Assembly (NCBI RefSeq): GCF_900142545.1
Contig: NZ_FRBF01000004.1
Coordinates: 124,001-188,000, forward strand
Reading direction: 5' to 3'
Source: Fibrobacter sp. UWT2
GTDB taxonomy: Bacteria; Fibrobacterota; Fibrobacteria; Fibrobacterales; Fibrobacteraceae
Length of the DNA: 64,000 bases
Shown: positions 9,504 to 16,477 of the stretch, piece after piece
Position numbering within the stretch: position 1 is the first letter of the stretch
How the letters are laid out: each line of letters begins with the position of its first letter
The notes under the pieces: model-generated
Seen by the model: only the letters and a program-made list of their open reading frames with translations
Told to the model about the DNA's origin: nothing
The model's database searches: none
Program-made: the position numbers and the translations under genes

Positions 9504-9626
9504 AAATAATATCTAAAAAAACGCTCCTTGGAATGTCGAATTTTGCGAAATAAGCGAAAAATAAGGGTTTTTGCAGAACTCCCGCTGTTGTTTTTGTGAA
9601 CAACACTTTGTTTTTCTGAACTATTT

Positions 9627-9763
9627 AATTAGGGCGGAGAAATACCTAATTTGCGGCTAGGTTAATGACACCTCGGGCTAGGAGTTGGTTTGGATATTTT
9701 CCCTAGCCCCGATAGGGATACTATCGGTAAGAGCCGCACCTTTTTTGGTGCGGCTCTTGCTTT
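9627..9763 (+). ncRNA. Candidate structured small RNA
   Basis: Plus-strand segment in the gap between two minus-strand genes. Four consecutive hairpins can be drawn: AATTAGG/CCTAATT (9627-9651), GGGCTAGG paired with CCTAGCCC (9675-9709), CCGATAG-GGATA-CTATCGG (9709-9727), and a 12-bp GC-rich terminator (9729-9758) followed by TGCTTTTT. The T-rich tail is only on the plus strand, so the RNA should read left to right, antisense to its surroundings. I do not recognise it as RNase P, SRP, tmRNA or 6S RNA. No convincing -35/-10 pair is visible upstream, although TATTTAAT lies at 9622. It could alternatively act as a leader of the rel gene on the other strand. Confidence 0.45.
9729..9763 (+). terminator. 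Rho-independent terminator, plus strand
   Basis: Perfect 12-bp stem AAGAGCCGCACC / GGTGCGGCTCTT with a TTTTTT loop, followed by TGCTTTTT. The minus-strand reading has no T tract after the stem, so it is not a good terminator for the radical SAM gene that ends at 9788. Confidence 0.7.
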
Positions 9764-9787
9764 TTGAGGTGATTGAAATCTTTTTGC

Positions 9788-10864
9788 TTATGCGCCGGCG
9801 TCTTCGAGGCGCTTTACATGGCAGTAGGCGAGCTCCTTAGTTTTCTCATCACGGAGATGTAGGCTGGAGCCTTCACAGTAGCGCCAGTATTTGCAGGTCT
9901 TGCAGTCGCCAATTTTAGCCCAGCTGCGGTCACGCATCACCTGGTAACGCTTCTGCCAGACTTCCCAAAGGTCGTCTTTGTAGATGTTACCTTGAATATA
10001 GTCGCCGCGGAGGCTCGGGCACGCCGAAATGCTGCCGTCGCAAAGCACAGAGGAAACGTTCACGCCGGCACGGCAGAAGAACGGGTAGTTGCGGGCGTCT
10101 TTTTCGTAGCTGCCGAGGAATCCTTCACAGCCGTAGTTCACGTTGATCACGTTCAGCTTCTTGACTTCGCGAATGAAGTCGAATACCTGGCGGAATTCCT
10201 GGTTCGTAAGCTGGAACAGCGGATTATCCTTGGCGCGGCCCTTGGGGAACACCGTTGCGATTCTCCAGCGTTTGACGCCGATTTTCAGGAGCATGTCGAG
10301 AATTTTCGGGAGTTCCTTAAGGTTCTGGCGGTTCACGCAGGTCATCACATCGAAGGTCAGGCCTTCGGTGTGAGCGGCCATGTCAATGGCCCGCAACGCT
10401 CGCTCAAAGCTATGCGGGTCGCCGCGGAAATGGTTGTGGCTCTCTTGCAGGCCATCGAGGCTGATCGTGAGCGAGCGTAGACCTGCGTTCAGCAGGCGCG
10501 TGTAACGCTCGGGCGTCATCGCAAGTGCGTTAGAAACCATGCCCCAGGGGTAGCCGCGCTTCTTGATTTCCATGCCGCATTCTTCGAGGTCCGGGCGCAT
10601 CAAGGGCTCGCCGCCGGTAATTACCACGATAAAATGCTTCGGGTCAATGTGCGGGGCGAGTTTATCCAGCACGCCCATAAAATCTTCGCGGGGCATATCG
10701 GGAATGGCGTCTTTCACGCAGTCGCTACCGCAGTGCAGACAATGCAAGTTGCAGCGGAGCGTGCATTCCCAGAAAAAGTACGTCAGCGGGTGCGCCTTGA
10801 TTTCGTTGTGACGGTAAAGGCGATAAGCTTCAAGTGCGAGTTTCTTTTTAAGAGAGAGCTTCAT
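9788..10864 (-). CDS. Radical SAM/SPASM enzyme of an rSAM/lipoprotein system
   Basis: 358-residue radical S-adenosylmethionine enzyme. The N-terminal cluster motif CNLHCLHC (C38, C42, C45) lies in WECTLRCNLHCLHCG, followed by the SAM-binding ITGGEPLM and SLDGLQESHN. The C-terminal SPASM region has CRAGVNVSSVLCDGSISACP and CKTCKYWRYCEG, which would hold auxiliary 4Fe-4S clusters. The overall sequence, including YGCEGFLGSYE and HLRDEKT near the end, matches what I know of the radical SAM enzyme of the rSAM/lipoprotein system described by comparative genomics in Bacteroidota. It is the last gene of an operon after three lipoproteins, 36 bases downstream of the third. The inferred role is modification of those lipoproteins; chemistry unknown. 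Confidence 0.88.
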   Translation of the reverse strand: MKLSLKKKLALEAYRLYRHNEIKAHPLTYFFWECTLRCNLHCLHCGSDCVKDAIPDMPREDFMGVLDKLAPHIDPKHFIVVITGGEPLMRPDLEECGMEIKKRGYPWGMVSNALAMTPERYTRLLNAGLRSLTISLDGLQESHNHFRGDPHSFERALRAIDMAAHTEGLTFDVMTCVNRQNLKELPKILDMLLKIGVKRWRIATVFPKGRAKDNPLFQLTNQEFRQVFDFIREVKKLNVINVNYGCEGFLGSYEKDARNYPFFCRAGVNVSSVLCDGSISACPSLRGDYIQGNIYKDDLWEVWQKRYQVMRDRSWAKIGDCKTCKYWRYCEGSSLHLRDEKTKELAYCHVKRLEDAGA

Positions 10865-10900
10865 AATAGTAGACTGTAGGAAGTGGAAAGTTGTTAGGGG

Positions 10901-11683
10901 TTATTGGTTGCTGTCAGCTTCGCCGGAAAGGCATTTGTTGATTCGGGCTTCGAGTTCTTTCAGCTTGTCTTCGTAAACCTTCTTGAGTTCTTCTTCCAGA
11001 GCGGGCAAGTTCGCTTCCCATTCTTCCTTCATCTTCAGGAACTTGGCGTATTCTTCGCTGGGCCTGATGGTGCCGTCGCTGCAAGATTCTACCGCGCTAT
11101 CAATGACGACCGGTGCACCGTAAAGTGCTATGAAACGGTCCAGTTCATCGCGTAAGTTTTCGAGGCACATGGGTGTTTCTGCCAAAGTCTGCTGGATGGA
11201 ATCAATCTTCTTTACGGCATCGTGCTTGGCCTGTTCCTCTTTCCACATCTTTTTTACATCTGCGATGTAATCATCATAAAAATACGCTACGTTGGAATCC
11301 AAGGGCACGCATGTCACCTCGCTGGAGCTAGATTCCCCGGATAATTCACTGCTGGAGCTTTCTTCGGTCATTTCGCTGGAACTGGAGACTGCTTCGCTAG
11401 TTTCGCTACTGGAACTTTCAGTATTCGCAGATTCGGAACTTTCGGGCTTGACAGCTTCAGAACTTGAAGAAACGTTCTCTTCGCTGGAACTGGATTGCAC
11501 TCCGCTAGTCTCGCTAGAGCTGGATTCATCGTTGTTTGATTCGCTGCTTTCGGGCTCGTCGTAGCAACCATTCGGAGGGCACCCGTAAAGTACTCCCTCT
11601 TCGGTTGTTTCACTACAGCTGGCCCAGAACAGGGCGGTCAGCGTAAGGGCGATTTTTTTCCAGTGCTTGTAGAACATCTTCAT
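10901..11683 (-). CDS. rSAM-associated lipoprotein 1 (YG motifs, Ser-rich linker)
   Basis: 260 residues. The signal peptide (M)FYKHWKKIALTLTALFWASC is almost identical to that of the next two genes; the lipobox FWAS-C has Trp at -3, where Leu is usual. After the lipidated Cys come LYGCPPNGCYD (about residue 32), a long SSSSE/SSSE-repeat linker (45-125), then a helical Glu/Lys-rich domain containing IALYGAPVVIDS. The two YG-x-P motifs are candidate sites for the radical SAM enzyme 36 bases downstream. Two ATGs (11683 and 11677) are usable; the second matches the start of the paralogues and lies 9 bases after GGAG. No known enzymatic domain is seen. Confidence 0.8.
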   Translation of the reverse strand: MKMFYKHWKKIALTLTALFWASCSETTEEGVLYGCPPNGCYDEPESSESNNDESSSSETSGVQSSSSEENVSSSSEAVKPESSESANTESSSSETSEAVSSSSEMTEESSSSELSGESSSSEVTCVPLDSNVAYFYDDYIADVKKMWKEEQAKHDAVKKIDSIQQTLAETPMCLENLRDELDRFIALYGAPVVIDSAVESCSDGTIRPSEEYAKFLKMKEEWEANLPALEEELKKVYEDKLKELEARINKCLSGEADSNQ

Positions 11684-11710
11684 TTTCTCCTAAAGTCTTT
11701 TGACGAATGT

Positions 11711-12295
11711 CTATTCCACCTTAATAAAGGTTGTATCATCTGGCTTTGCGGGGCAGTTAATAATGGGGTGGCAGCCTGCAAGTGAATCCTGTTCAATCGG
11801 CTTTGATGGGTCGCGTTCAATGCAGATATCTTGGTCGCTGGTGCAGTTGGGAGCTTTTTCGCTGCCTGCCTTCGGGGCGAAAACCTGGATTCCTTCGGGG
11901 AGTTCTACGCCTTCGGACCCGGCGTCGCCTGGATTTCGCAAGTACTTGTTGCCGTCAATACAGTCGATAATCTTGAATACCCTGCCTTCGACATTTTGCA
12001 CAGAATCGTTAAAACAGAGTATTTGGTCAGTGTATATAGTGTCTCTATCGTCAGGATCGTATGGAACGCCATAGTCAAGAGCCATCAAAATGAAATCGCT
12101 GCTGGAACTTTCTTCTAACGAACTAGAAGAGAATGTAACATCACTGGAATCATTCTCTATGGGACCTATTACCCCATAAAGACTGGGATCAGCTTGAACT
12201 GCTGAAATCTCTTCGCTGGAGCCATCGCCTCCACAGCTGGCCCAGAAAAAACTGGCCAGAGCAAGAGCGATTTTTTTCCAGTGCTTGTAAAACAT
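11711..12295 (-). CDS. rSAM-associated lipoprotein 2 (YG motifs)
   Basis: 194 residues, beginning MFYKHWKKIALALASFFWAS-C, with the same basic n-region and Trp in the lipobox as its neighbours. Two motif copies follow: SLYGVIGPIE (residues 39-47) and ALDYGVPYDPDD (72-83), separated by a short SSSSLEESSSS linker. The rest is acidic, with several cysteines (for example CFNDS, DCIDGNKYL, NCTSDQDICIERD, GCHPIINCP) that could form disulfides outside the cytoplasm. It sits 27 bases upstream of lipoprotein 1. Function unknown; the family assignment rests on signal peptide, motif and operon position. Confidence 0.78.
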   Translation of the reverse strand: MFYKHWKKIALALASFFWASCGGDGSSEEISAVQADPSLYGVIGPIENDSSDVTFSSSSLEESSSSDFILMALDYGVPYDPDDRDTIYTDQILCFNDSVQNVEGRVFKIIDCIDGNKYLRNPGDAGSEGVELPEGIQVFAPKAGSEKAPNCTSDQDICIERDPSKPIEQDSLAGCHPIINCPAKPDDTTFIKVE

Positions 12296-12319
12296 GGCTG
12301 GTTCCCTGATTATTGACTT

Positions 12320-12892
12320 CTATTCCTTTTCGTCGTCGCAGGTGCCGTTGAATACGCAAGGCGGACCGTAAAGGGCTGGTTGCATGGAAATAGAATCTTG
12401 TTCAGGTTCCTCGACTACAGTTATCTTTCCGTAGCGGGCGCGGAATTCGGCTTCGCTGTATACCTTGCCGTCGCATTCGTAGGTGTTTTCGGAAATTTGC
12501 ACTACGCCGTAATCAGGGCAGATGTCGTTACTGCAGGGGAGTCCGCCCCAACGCTCTTCGGTCTTTTGCGTGCAGACTGTTCCGTCGTTGCAGGTAATCG
12601 TAGGGTCGCCCTTGACCTGGGTGCAAAGGGTTGTGTCCATGATAACGCCATACAGCGGCATTTGCATTTCAATTTCACTGCTGGAACTTTCGGGCTTAGA
12701 GGCTTCAGAAGAACTGGAGACTGTTTCGTTACCGGTTGCCTCGCTGGAACTGGATGTCGGGTTTTCGGCGGGATCGCTGTAATTGGGGTCGGGACCATAA
12801 AGGCATACGGCCGATGAGGCGGAGTCGTCACAACTTGCCCAGAAAAATCCGGTCAGGGCAAGAGCAATCTTTTTCCAATGTTTGTAGAACAT
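12320..12892 (-). CDS. rSAM-associated lipoprotein 3 (five YG motifs, Cys-rich)
   Basis: 190 residues and first gene of the four-gene operon. Signal peptide MFYKHWKKIALALTGFFWAS-C, lipobox Cys at 21. Five YG dipeptides are spread along the protein at residues 32 (CLYGPDPNY), 81 (PLYGVIMDT), 128 (PDYGVVQIS), 154 (ARYGKITVV) and 175 (ALYGPPCVF); the first two are separated by SSSSE linkers. About ten cysteines lie in the C-terminal two thirds, including NDGTVCTQK and CSNDICPDYG. A GGGAG sequence precedes the ATG by 7 bases and a good promoter lies upstream. No enzymatic domain is seen; it is a likely substrate of the radical SAM enzyme. Confidence 0.8.
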   Translation of the reverse strand: MFYKHWKKIALALTGFFWASCDDSASSAVCLYGPDPNYSDPAENPTSSSSEATGNETVSSSSEASKPESSSSEIEMQMPLYGVIMDTTLCTQVKGDPTITCNDGTVCTQKTEERWGGLPCSNDICPDYGVVQISENTYECDGKVYSEAEFRARYGKITVVEEPEQDSISMQPALYGPPCVFNGTCDDEKE

Positions 12893-12925
12893 ACGGTTCT
12901 CCCTTCTTTGTGTCTTTCGGTAACG

Positions 12926-12954
12926 AATATATATAAATGATTATTACCCTGCAA
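12926..12954 (-). promoter_or_regulatory. Promoter of the lipoprotein/rSAM operon
   Basis: On the minus strand TTGCAG (12954-12949), a 17-base spacer and TATATT (12931-12926) form a near-consensus sigma-70-type promoter, 34 bases before the ATG of lipoprotein 3. It diverges from the trpE promoter. Confidence 0.6.
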
Positions 12955-13046
12955 TGTAGGGGCAAAATTGTGTGATAGCAGGGGCTGTTTTTTGCCTGTT
13001 TGGGCGGATAATTTCATTTTTTTTACGAAAATTCATCGCAAACCCC

Positions 13047-13075
13047 TTGCCAAGGGAATTTTCGTTTGATATTTT
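13047..13075 (+). promoter_or_regulatory. trpE promoter
   Basis: TTGCCA (13047-13052), 17-base spacer, TATTTT (13070-13075). The -35 is embedded in ACCCCTTGCCA, also found at the lysR and trpB promoters. The -10 extends to TATTTTTG, which also fits the Bacteroidota TAnnTTTG element. The leader-peptide ATG starts only 8 bases after the -10 box. Confidence 0.65.
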
Positions 13076-13082
13076 TGGTGCC

Positions 13083-13139
13083 ATGATGAATTTTGTGACT
13101 ACAGCAACCCTTAACCGTCGTTGGTGGCGCGGACTCTAA
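13083..13139 (+). CDS. trpL: trp leader peptide upstream of trpE
   Basis: 18-codon open frame reading MMNFVTTATLNRRWWRGL and stop. Two adjacent Trp codons (13122-13127) are followed at once by the first arm of an RNA hairpin. There is no Shine-Dalgarno sequence and almost no 5' leader, given the promoter position. The role, inferred from the classical attenuation model, is to sense charged tRNA-Trp by ribosome stalling. Confidence 0.8.
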   Translation: MMNFVTTATLNRRWWRGL

Positions 13140-13219
13140 CATAGAGCCCGGTATTTGTCGCAAATCACCCAAGATTTTAAAGCAAAGGCTTCCGGACTCA
13201 CGGAGGCCTTTCTCTTTTA
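13131..13219 (+). promoter_or_regulatory. trp attenuator upstream of trpE
   Basis: Competing RNA structures can be drawn. Arms 1:2 are GGACTCTA (13131-13138) with TAGAGCCC (13142-13149), one mismatch. Arms 2:3 are GAGCCCGG (13144-13151) with CCGGACTC (13192-13199), 7 of 8 pairs. The terminator 3:4 is AAAGGCTTCCG (13184-13194) with CGGAGGCCTTT (13201-13211), followed by CTCTTTTA. A ribosome stalled on the Trp codons would cover arm 1 and favour 2:3, letting transcription reach trpE. Confidence 0.78.
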
Positions 13220-13305
13220 CCAAAATCATTGAAATCCTCCGGGACCTAAGCCTTTGCGGAACCCGAAACGAAAAGGCAAACGATTTTTTAAACCAGAGGA
13301 TCAAA

Positions 13306-14754
13306 ATGACAACGAACATAAGGCACATCACTGAAAGCCCTAACTTCGAACCCCGTACCGACAGTATCTACGTGGCACTGCCCGGTGAACGTTACACCCC
13401 GTTTTCGCTCGGCAAGAAGCTCGGTGCGAAGGCAATCTTTGAATCCGCAAGCTTTTCTCACGGTCGCAGCCGCTATTCGACCCTGATGGTGGACGAAGGC
13501 TTCCGTCTGCGCCAGAACGACAAGGACGTGAGCATCGTTGTCGATGGCAAGGAAAGTGTGTTCCTGAAGGAAGGCGAAGGTGACATTCTTGATGCCCTTA
13601 CGCTGATTTCTGCCGAAAATACGGTGCCGCCTAACCAGATCCCTATTCCTTCTTCGGGCGTGGGCTACCTCGGCTACGAATTCTGCGCCCGCTGCGATAC
13701 CATTCGCCTTGCCCCGCAGGTCGATGAACTCAACATTCCCGAAGCCGAATTCTTGGTCGGTCACATCTACATCGTGTTTGACCACTTTACCGAAAAACTT
13801 CACCTGTTCGCCCTGAACTACGAAGAACACCAGATTGATTTGAAGGCTGCGATTGAAAAGGTGAAGGCCCGCCTCGCTGACCTGGACTTCAGCTACCTCG
13901 CTCCGGAAAAGCAGTACGGCAAGGGCATCACGATGACTGACCTGGAACAGTCCCGCAAGGAATACACCGAAAAGGTCGAAGCCCTGCAGAAGCATATCAT
14001 TGCTGGCAACATTGTGCAGGCTGTGCCTTCTCGCCGCATTCAGTTTGCAAGCGATATCGAAGCTCTCGACATTTACCGCCGCCTCCGCACGGTGAACCCG
14101 TCTCCGTACATGTTCTTCCTCGATTACGGCACGCACCAGTTTATCGGTGCATCGCCGGAGAGCTTGGTGCGCGTGCGTGATGGCATCGCCACCATCCACC
14201 CGATTGCAGGCACCCGCCGCCGCGGCAAGGACGACGTGGAAGACGAAGCCCTGATGAAGAACCTGAAGGGCGACCCGAAGGAACGCGCAGAACACTTGAT
14301 GCTCGTGGACTTGGCCCGTAACGACCTTGGCCGTGTTTGTGAAGCCGGTACGGTGGAAACCACCAAGTACATGGAATGCGAAAAGTTCAGCCACGTGATT
14401 CACCTGGTCTCTGACGTGCAGGGCCGTGTGGCAAAGAACAAGAAGGCCATCGAAGTGCTGCGCTCCAGCTTCCCGGCTGGTACCGTGAGCGGCGCCCCGA
14501 AAATCAGCGCGATTGAAATCCTTTCTGGCCTCGAAAAGGTTAAACGTCGTTTCTACGCCGGTGCAGTGGGCTACATGGAATCCGACGGTGACTTGGATTT
14601 CTGTATCGCTATCCGTTGCTGCTTAAAGCAGGGTAAGACCATCAGCCTGCAGGCCGGTGGTGGCATTGTCGCGGCCTCGAATGCTGACCGCGAATTTGAA
14701 GAAACGAACGAAAAATTGGGTGCCATCCGCGCCGTGCTCGAAGGAGAAAACTAA
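13306..14754 (+). CDS. trpE: Anthranilate synthase component I
   Basis: First step of tryptophan synthesis: chorismate plus ammonia/glutamine to anthranilate, with the TrpG domain encoded next. 482 residues. The chorismate-binding domain (about 210-475) has the full set HPIAGTRRRGKDD, ERAEHLMLVDLARNDLGR, FPAGTVSGAPKISAIE and the final QAGGGIVAASNADREFEET, cited by its ends QAGGG and DREFEE. IFESASF near residue 43 corresponds to the LLES Trp-feedback region. The AGAGG ribosome site lies 7 bases before ATG 13306. It is controlled by the attenuator upstream and ends 1 base before trpGD. Confidence 0.96.
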   Translation: MTTNIRHITESPNFEPRTDSIYVALPGERYTPFSLGKKLGAKAIFESASFSHGRSRYSTLMVDEGFRLRQNDKDVSIVVDGKESVFLKEGEGDILDALTLISAENTVPPNQIPIPSSGVGYLGYEFCARCDTIRLAPQVDELNIPEAEFLVGHIYIVFDHFTEKLHLFALNYEEHQIDLKAAIEKVKARLADLDFSYLAPEKQYGKGITMTDLEQSRKEYTEKVEALQKHIIAGNIVQAVPSRRIQFASDIEALDIYRRLRTVNPSPYMFFLDYGTHQFIGASPESLVRVRDGIATIHPIAGTRRRGKDDVEDEALMKNLKGDPKERAEHLMLVDLARNDLGRVCEAGTVETTKYMECEKFSHVIHLVSDVQGRVAKNKKAIEVLRSSFPAGTVSGAPKISAIEILSGLEKVKRRFYAGAVGYMESDGDLDFCIAIRCCLKQGKTISLQAGGGIVAASNADREFEETNEKLGAIRAVLEGEN

Positions 14755-14755
14755 G

Positions 14756-16351
14756 ATGATCGTCATTATCGATAACTACGACTCTTTTACTTACAACGTT
14801 TACCAGGCGTTGGCCAAGATTACTACTGAAGAAATCCGCGTGCTCCGTAGCCGCGAATGCACCATTGCAGACATCGAAAAGTTGAACCCGAGCCGCCTCA
14901 TCGTGAGCCCGGGTCCGGGTCGCCCCGAAGATGCAGGCGTCTCTGTGGAAGCTATCAAGCACTTTGCTGGCAAGCTCCCGATTCTCGGCGTGTGTCTCGG
15001 CCACCAGGCTATCGGTTATGCCTTCGGCGCCAAGATTGTGCAGGCCAAGTTCATCAAGCACGGCATCGCCGAAGAAATCGACCTCGACGGCAAGGGCCTC
15101 TTCCGCACCATTGGCAAGAAGAACATCTTCACGCGTTACCATAGCCTCGTCATCGACGAATCGACGCTCTCTTCTGACTTCGAAGTGACCGCTCGCGCTA
15201 CCGACGGCGACATCATGGGCATTCGCCACAAGACGCTCCCGATTGAAGGTGTGCAGTTCCATCCGGAATCTATTGCCAGCGGCCGCGCCGACGAATTCTT
15301 CAAGGCATTCCTCAACTACCGTCGCGAACCGCTCGACATTCGCGGAATCCTGAACACGCTTACCGCAGGCAAGGACCTGAGCCGCGAAACTGCCGAAATG
15401 TTCATGGAAGACCTGACCGACGGTATCATGGACGAACGCCAGATGGCCGCAATCCTTACCGCGCTTTCCAGCAAGGGCCCCGTGACCGAAGAAATTGCAG
15501 GCTGTGCCAAGGTGCTCAGCAGCAAGAAACGCAAGTTCCCGTACAGCGGTGACGAACTCACCGACATCGTGGGTACCGGTGGTGACGGCAAGGGAAGCTT
15601 CAACGTGAGCTCTCTCTCTGGCCTTATCGCTGCAAGTTGTGGCGCCAAGATTGCCAAGCACGGCAACCGCGCTGTTTCCAGCAAGTCCGGTGCAGCAGAC
15701 TTCTACACCGCAGCCGGCTTCAAGCTGGATATGACTCCGGACAAAGCCGCCAGCGTCATCGACAAGACGAACTTCGTGTTCCTCATGGCTCCGGTCTACC
15801 ACAGCGCCATGCGCTTTGCCGGCCCGGTTCGCGGTGCCCTCGGCGTCAAAACCATCATGAACTTGCTCGGCCCCCTCACGAACCCGGCCGAAGCTAAGTA
15901 CCTCATGCTCGGCGTTTACAGCAAGTCCATTCTGGAACCGTTCACCAAGGCTGCAAAGTCCCTCGGTGCCAAGCGCGTGATGGTCGCCATCTCCGATGAC
16001 GGCTACGACGAAATCTCTCCGTGCGTCCCGACGACCATTGCCGAAATCCTCGAAGACGGTCAGTATCGCGAATACCGCATCGATCCGAAGGACTTCGGCG
16101 TCCCGGCCGTGGACCCCGAAGACCTCGCCGGTGGTACGGGTGTCGACAACTTCAACCTCGCTCTCGACGTGCTGAACGGCAAGGGTCGCCCGGGCATCAA
16201 GTATGCCTGCGCCCTGAACGCCGGTGCCGCCCTCTACATCAGCAATAAGGCTGCCAGCATCAAGGAAGGCTTCGACAAGGCCATAAAGGCCATGGAAGAC
16301 GGCTCCGTGCTGAAGAAGATCGAAGAAGTAAAGGTCGCCACCAACGCATAA
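14756..16351 (+). CDS. trpGD: Fused anthranilate synthase glutaminase and anthranilate phosphoribosyltransferase
   Basis: 531-residue fusion. TrpG (1 to about 195) is a class I glutamine amidotransferase with IDNYDSFTYN, oxyanion SPGPGRPEDAG, nucleophile Cys in GVCLGHQAIG and the His-Glu pair in GVQFHPESI. TrpD (about 200-531) has the phosphoribosyl-pyrophosphate loop DIVGTGGDGKGSFNVS, AKHGNRAVSSKSGAAD and PLTNPAE. Together they feed ammonia to TrpE and convert anthranilate to phosphoribosyl-anthranilate. ATG 14756 is preceded by GGAG inside the trpE end. The same G-D fusion occurs in enterobacteria, here with only a short linker (about RREPLDIRGILN). Confidence 0.95.
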   Translation: MIVIIDNYDSFTYNVYQALAKITTEEIRVLRSRECTIADIEKLNPSRLIVSPGPGRPEDAGVSVEAIKHFAGKLPILGVCLGHQAIGYAFGAKIVQAKFIKHGIAEEIDLDGKGLFRTIGKKNIFTRYHSLVIDESTLSSDFEVTARATDGDIMGIRHKTLPIEGVQFHPESIASGRADEFFKAFLNYRREPLDIRGILNTLTAGKDLSRETAEMFMEDLTDGIMDERQMAAILTALSSKGPVTEEIAGCAKVLSSKKRKFPYSGDELTDIVGTGGDGKGSFNVSSLSGLIAASCGAKIAKHGNRAVSSKSGAADFYTAAGFKLDMTPDKAASVIDKTNFVFLMAPVYHSAMRFAGPVRGALGVKTIMNLLGPLTNPAEAKYLMLGVYSKSILEPFTKAAKSLGAKRVMVAISDDGYDEISPCVPTTIAEILEDGQYREYRIDPKDFGVPAVDPEDLAGGTGVDNFNLALDVLNGKGRPGIKYACALNAGAALYISNKAASIKEGFDKAIKAMEDGSVLKKIEEVKVATNA

Positions 16352-16362
16352 TGAAAAATAGG

Positions 16363-16392
16363 CTGGCAAAGGGTTTTATAACCCCTTGCCAG
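16363..16392. repeat. Dyad between trpGD and lysR
   Basis: CTGGCAAAGGGTT-TTAT-AACCCCTTGCCAG, 12 of 13 positions paired. It starts 11 bases after the trpGD stop and its right arm contains the -35 box of the lysR promoter. It may work as a weak terminator (a T tract begins 8 bases later), as an operator for LysR autoregulation, or both. Confidence 0.6.
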
Positions 16393-16414
16393 TCTAATAG
16401 TTTTTAGCTATATT
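16386..16414 (+). promoter_or_regulatory. lysR promoter
   Basis: TTGCCA (16386-16391), 17-base spacer, TATATT (16409-16414), 63 bases before the lysR ATG. The -35 carries the ACCCCTTGCCA 11-mer shared with trpE and trpB. Confidence 0.6.
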
Positions 16415-16477
16415 TTTATTCCTACTAAAAAACTAGGAAATAAAACCGCAACGATTTTCAACAGGAGGCCGATCCAC

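Noticed and set aside
11292-11570. Ser/Glu-coding repeats in lipoprotein 1 taken as a DNA repeat array
   Set aside because: The repeats are short, irregular and in frame (SSSSE linkers typical of exported Fibrobacter proteins).
14642-16369. Long open frame of 575 codons on the minus strand opposite trpGD
   Set aside because: It is the antisense shadow of a GC-biased gene with clear TrpG and TrpD motifs; its own translation has no recognisable domain.
16363-16392. Clear intrinsic terminator for trpGD
   Set aside because: The stem is good but the T tract begins 8 bases after it, and the right arm carries the lysR -35, so I list it as a dyad of uncertain role.
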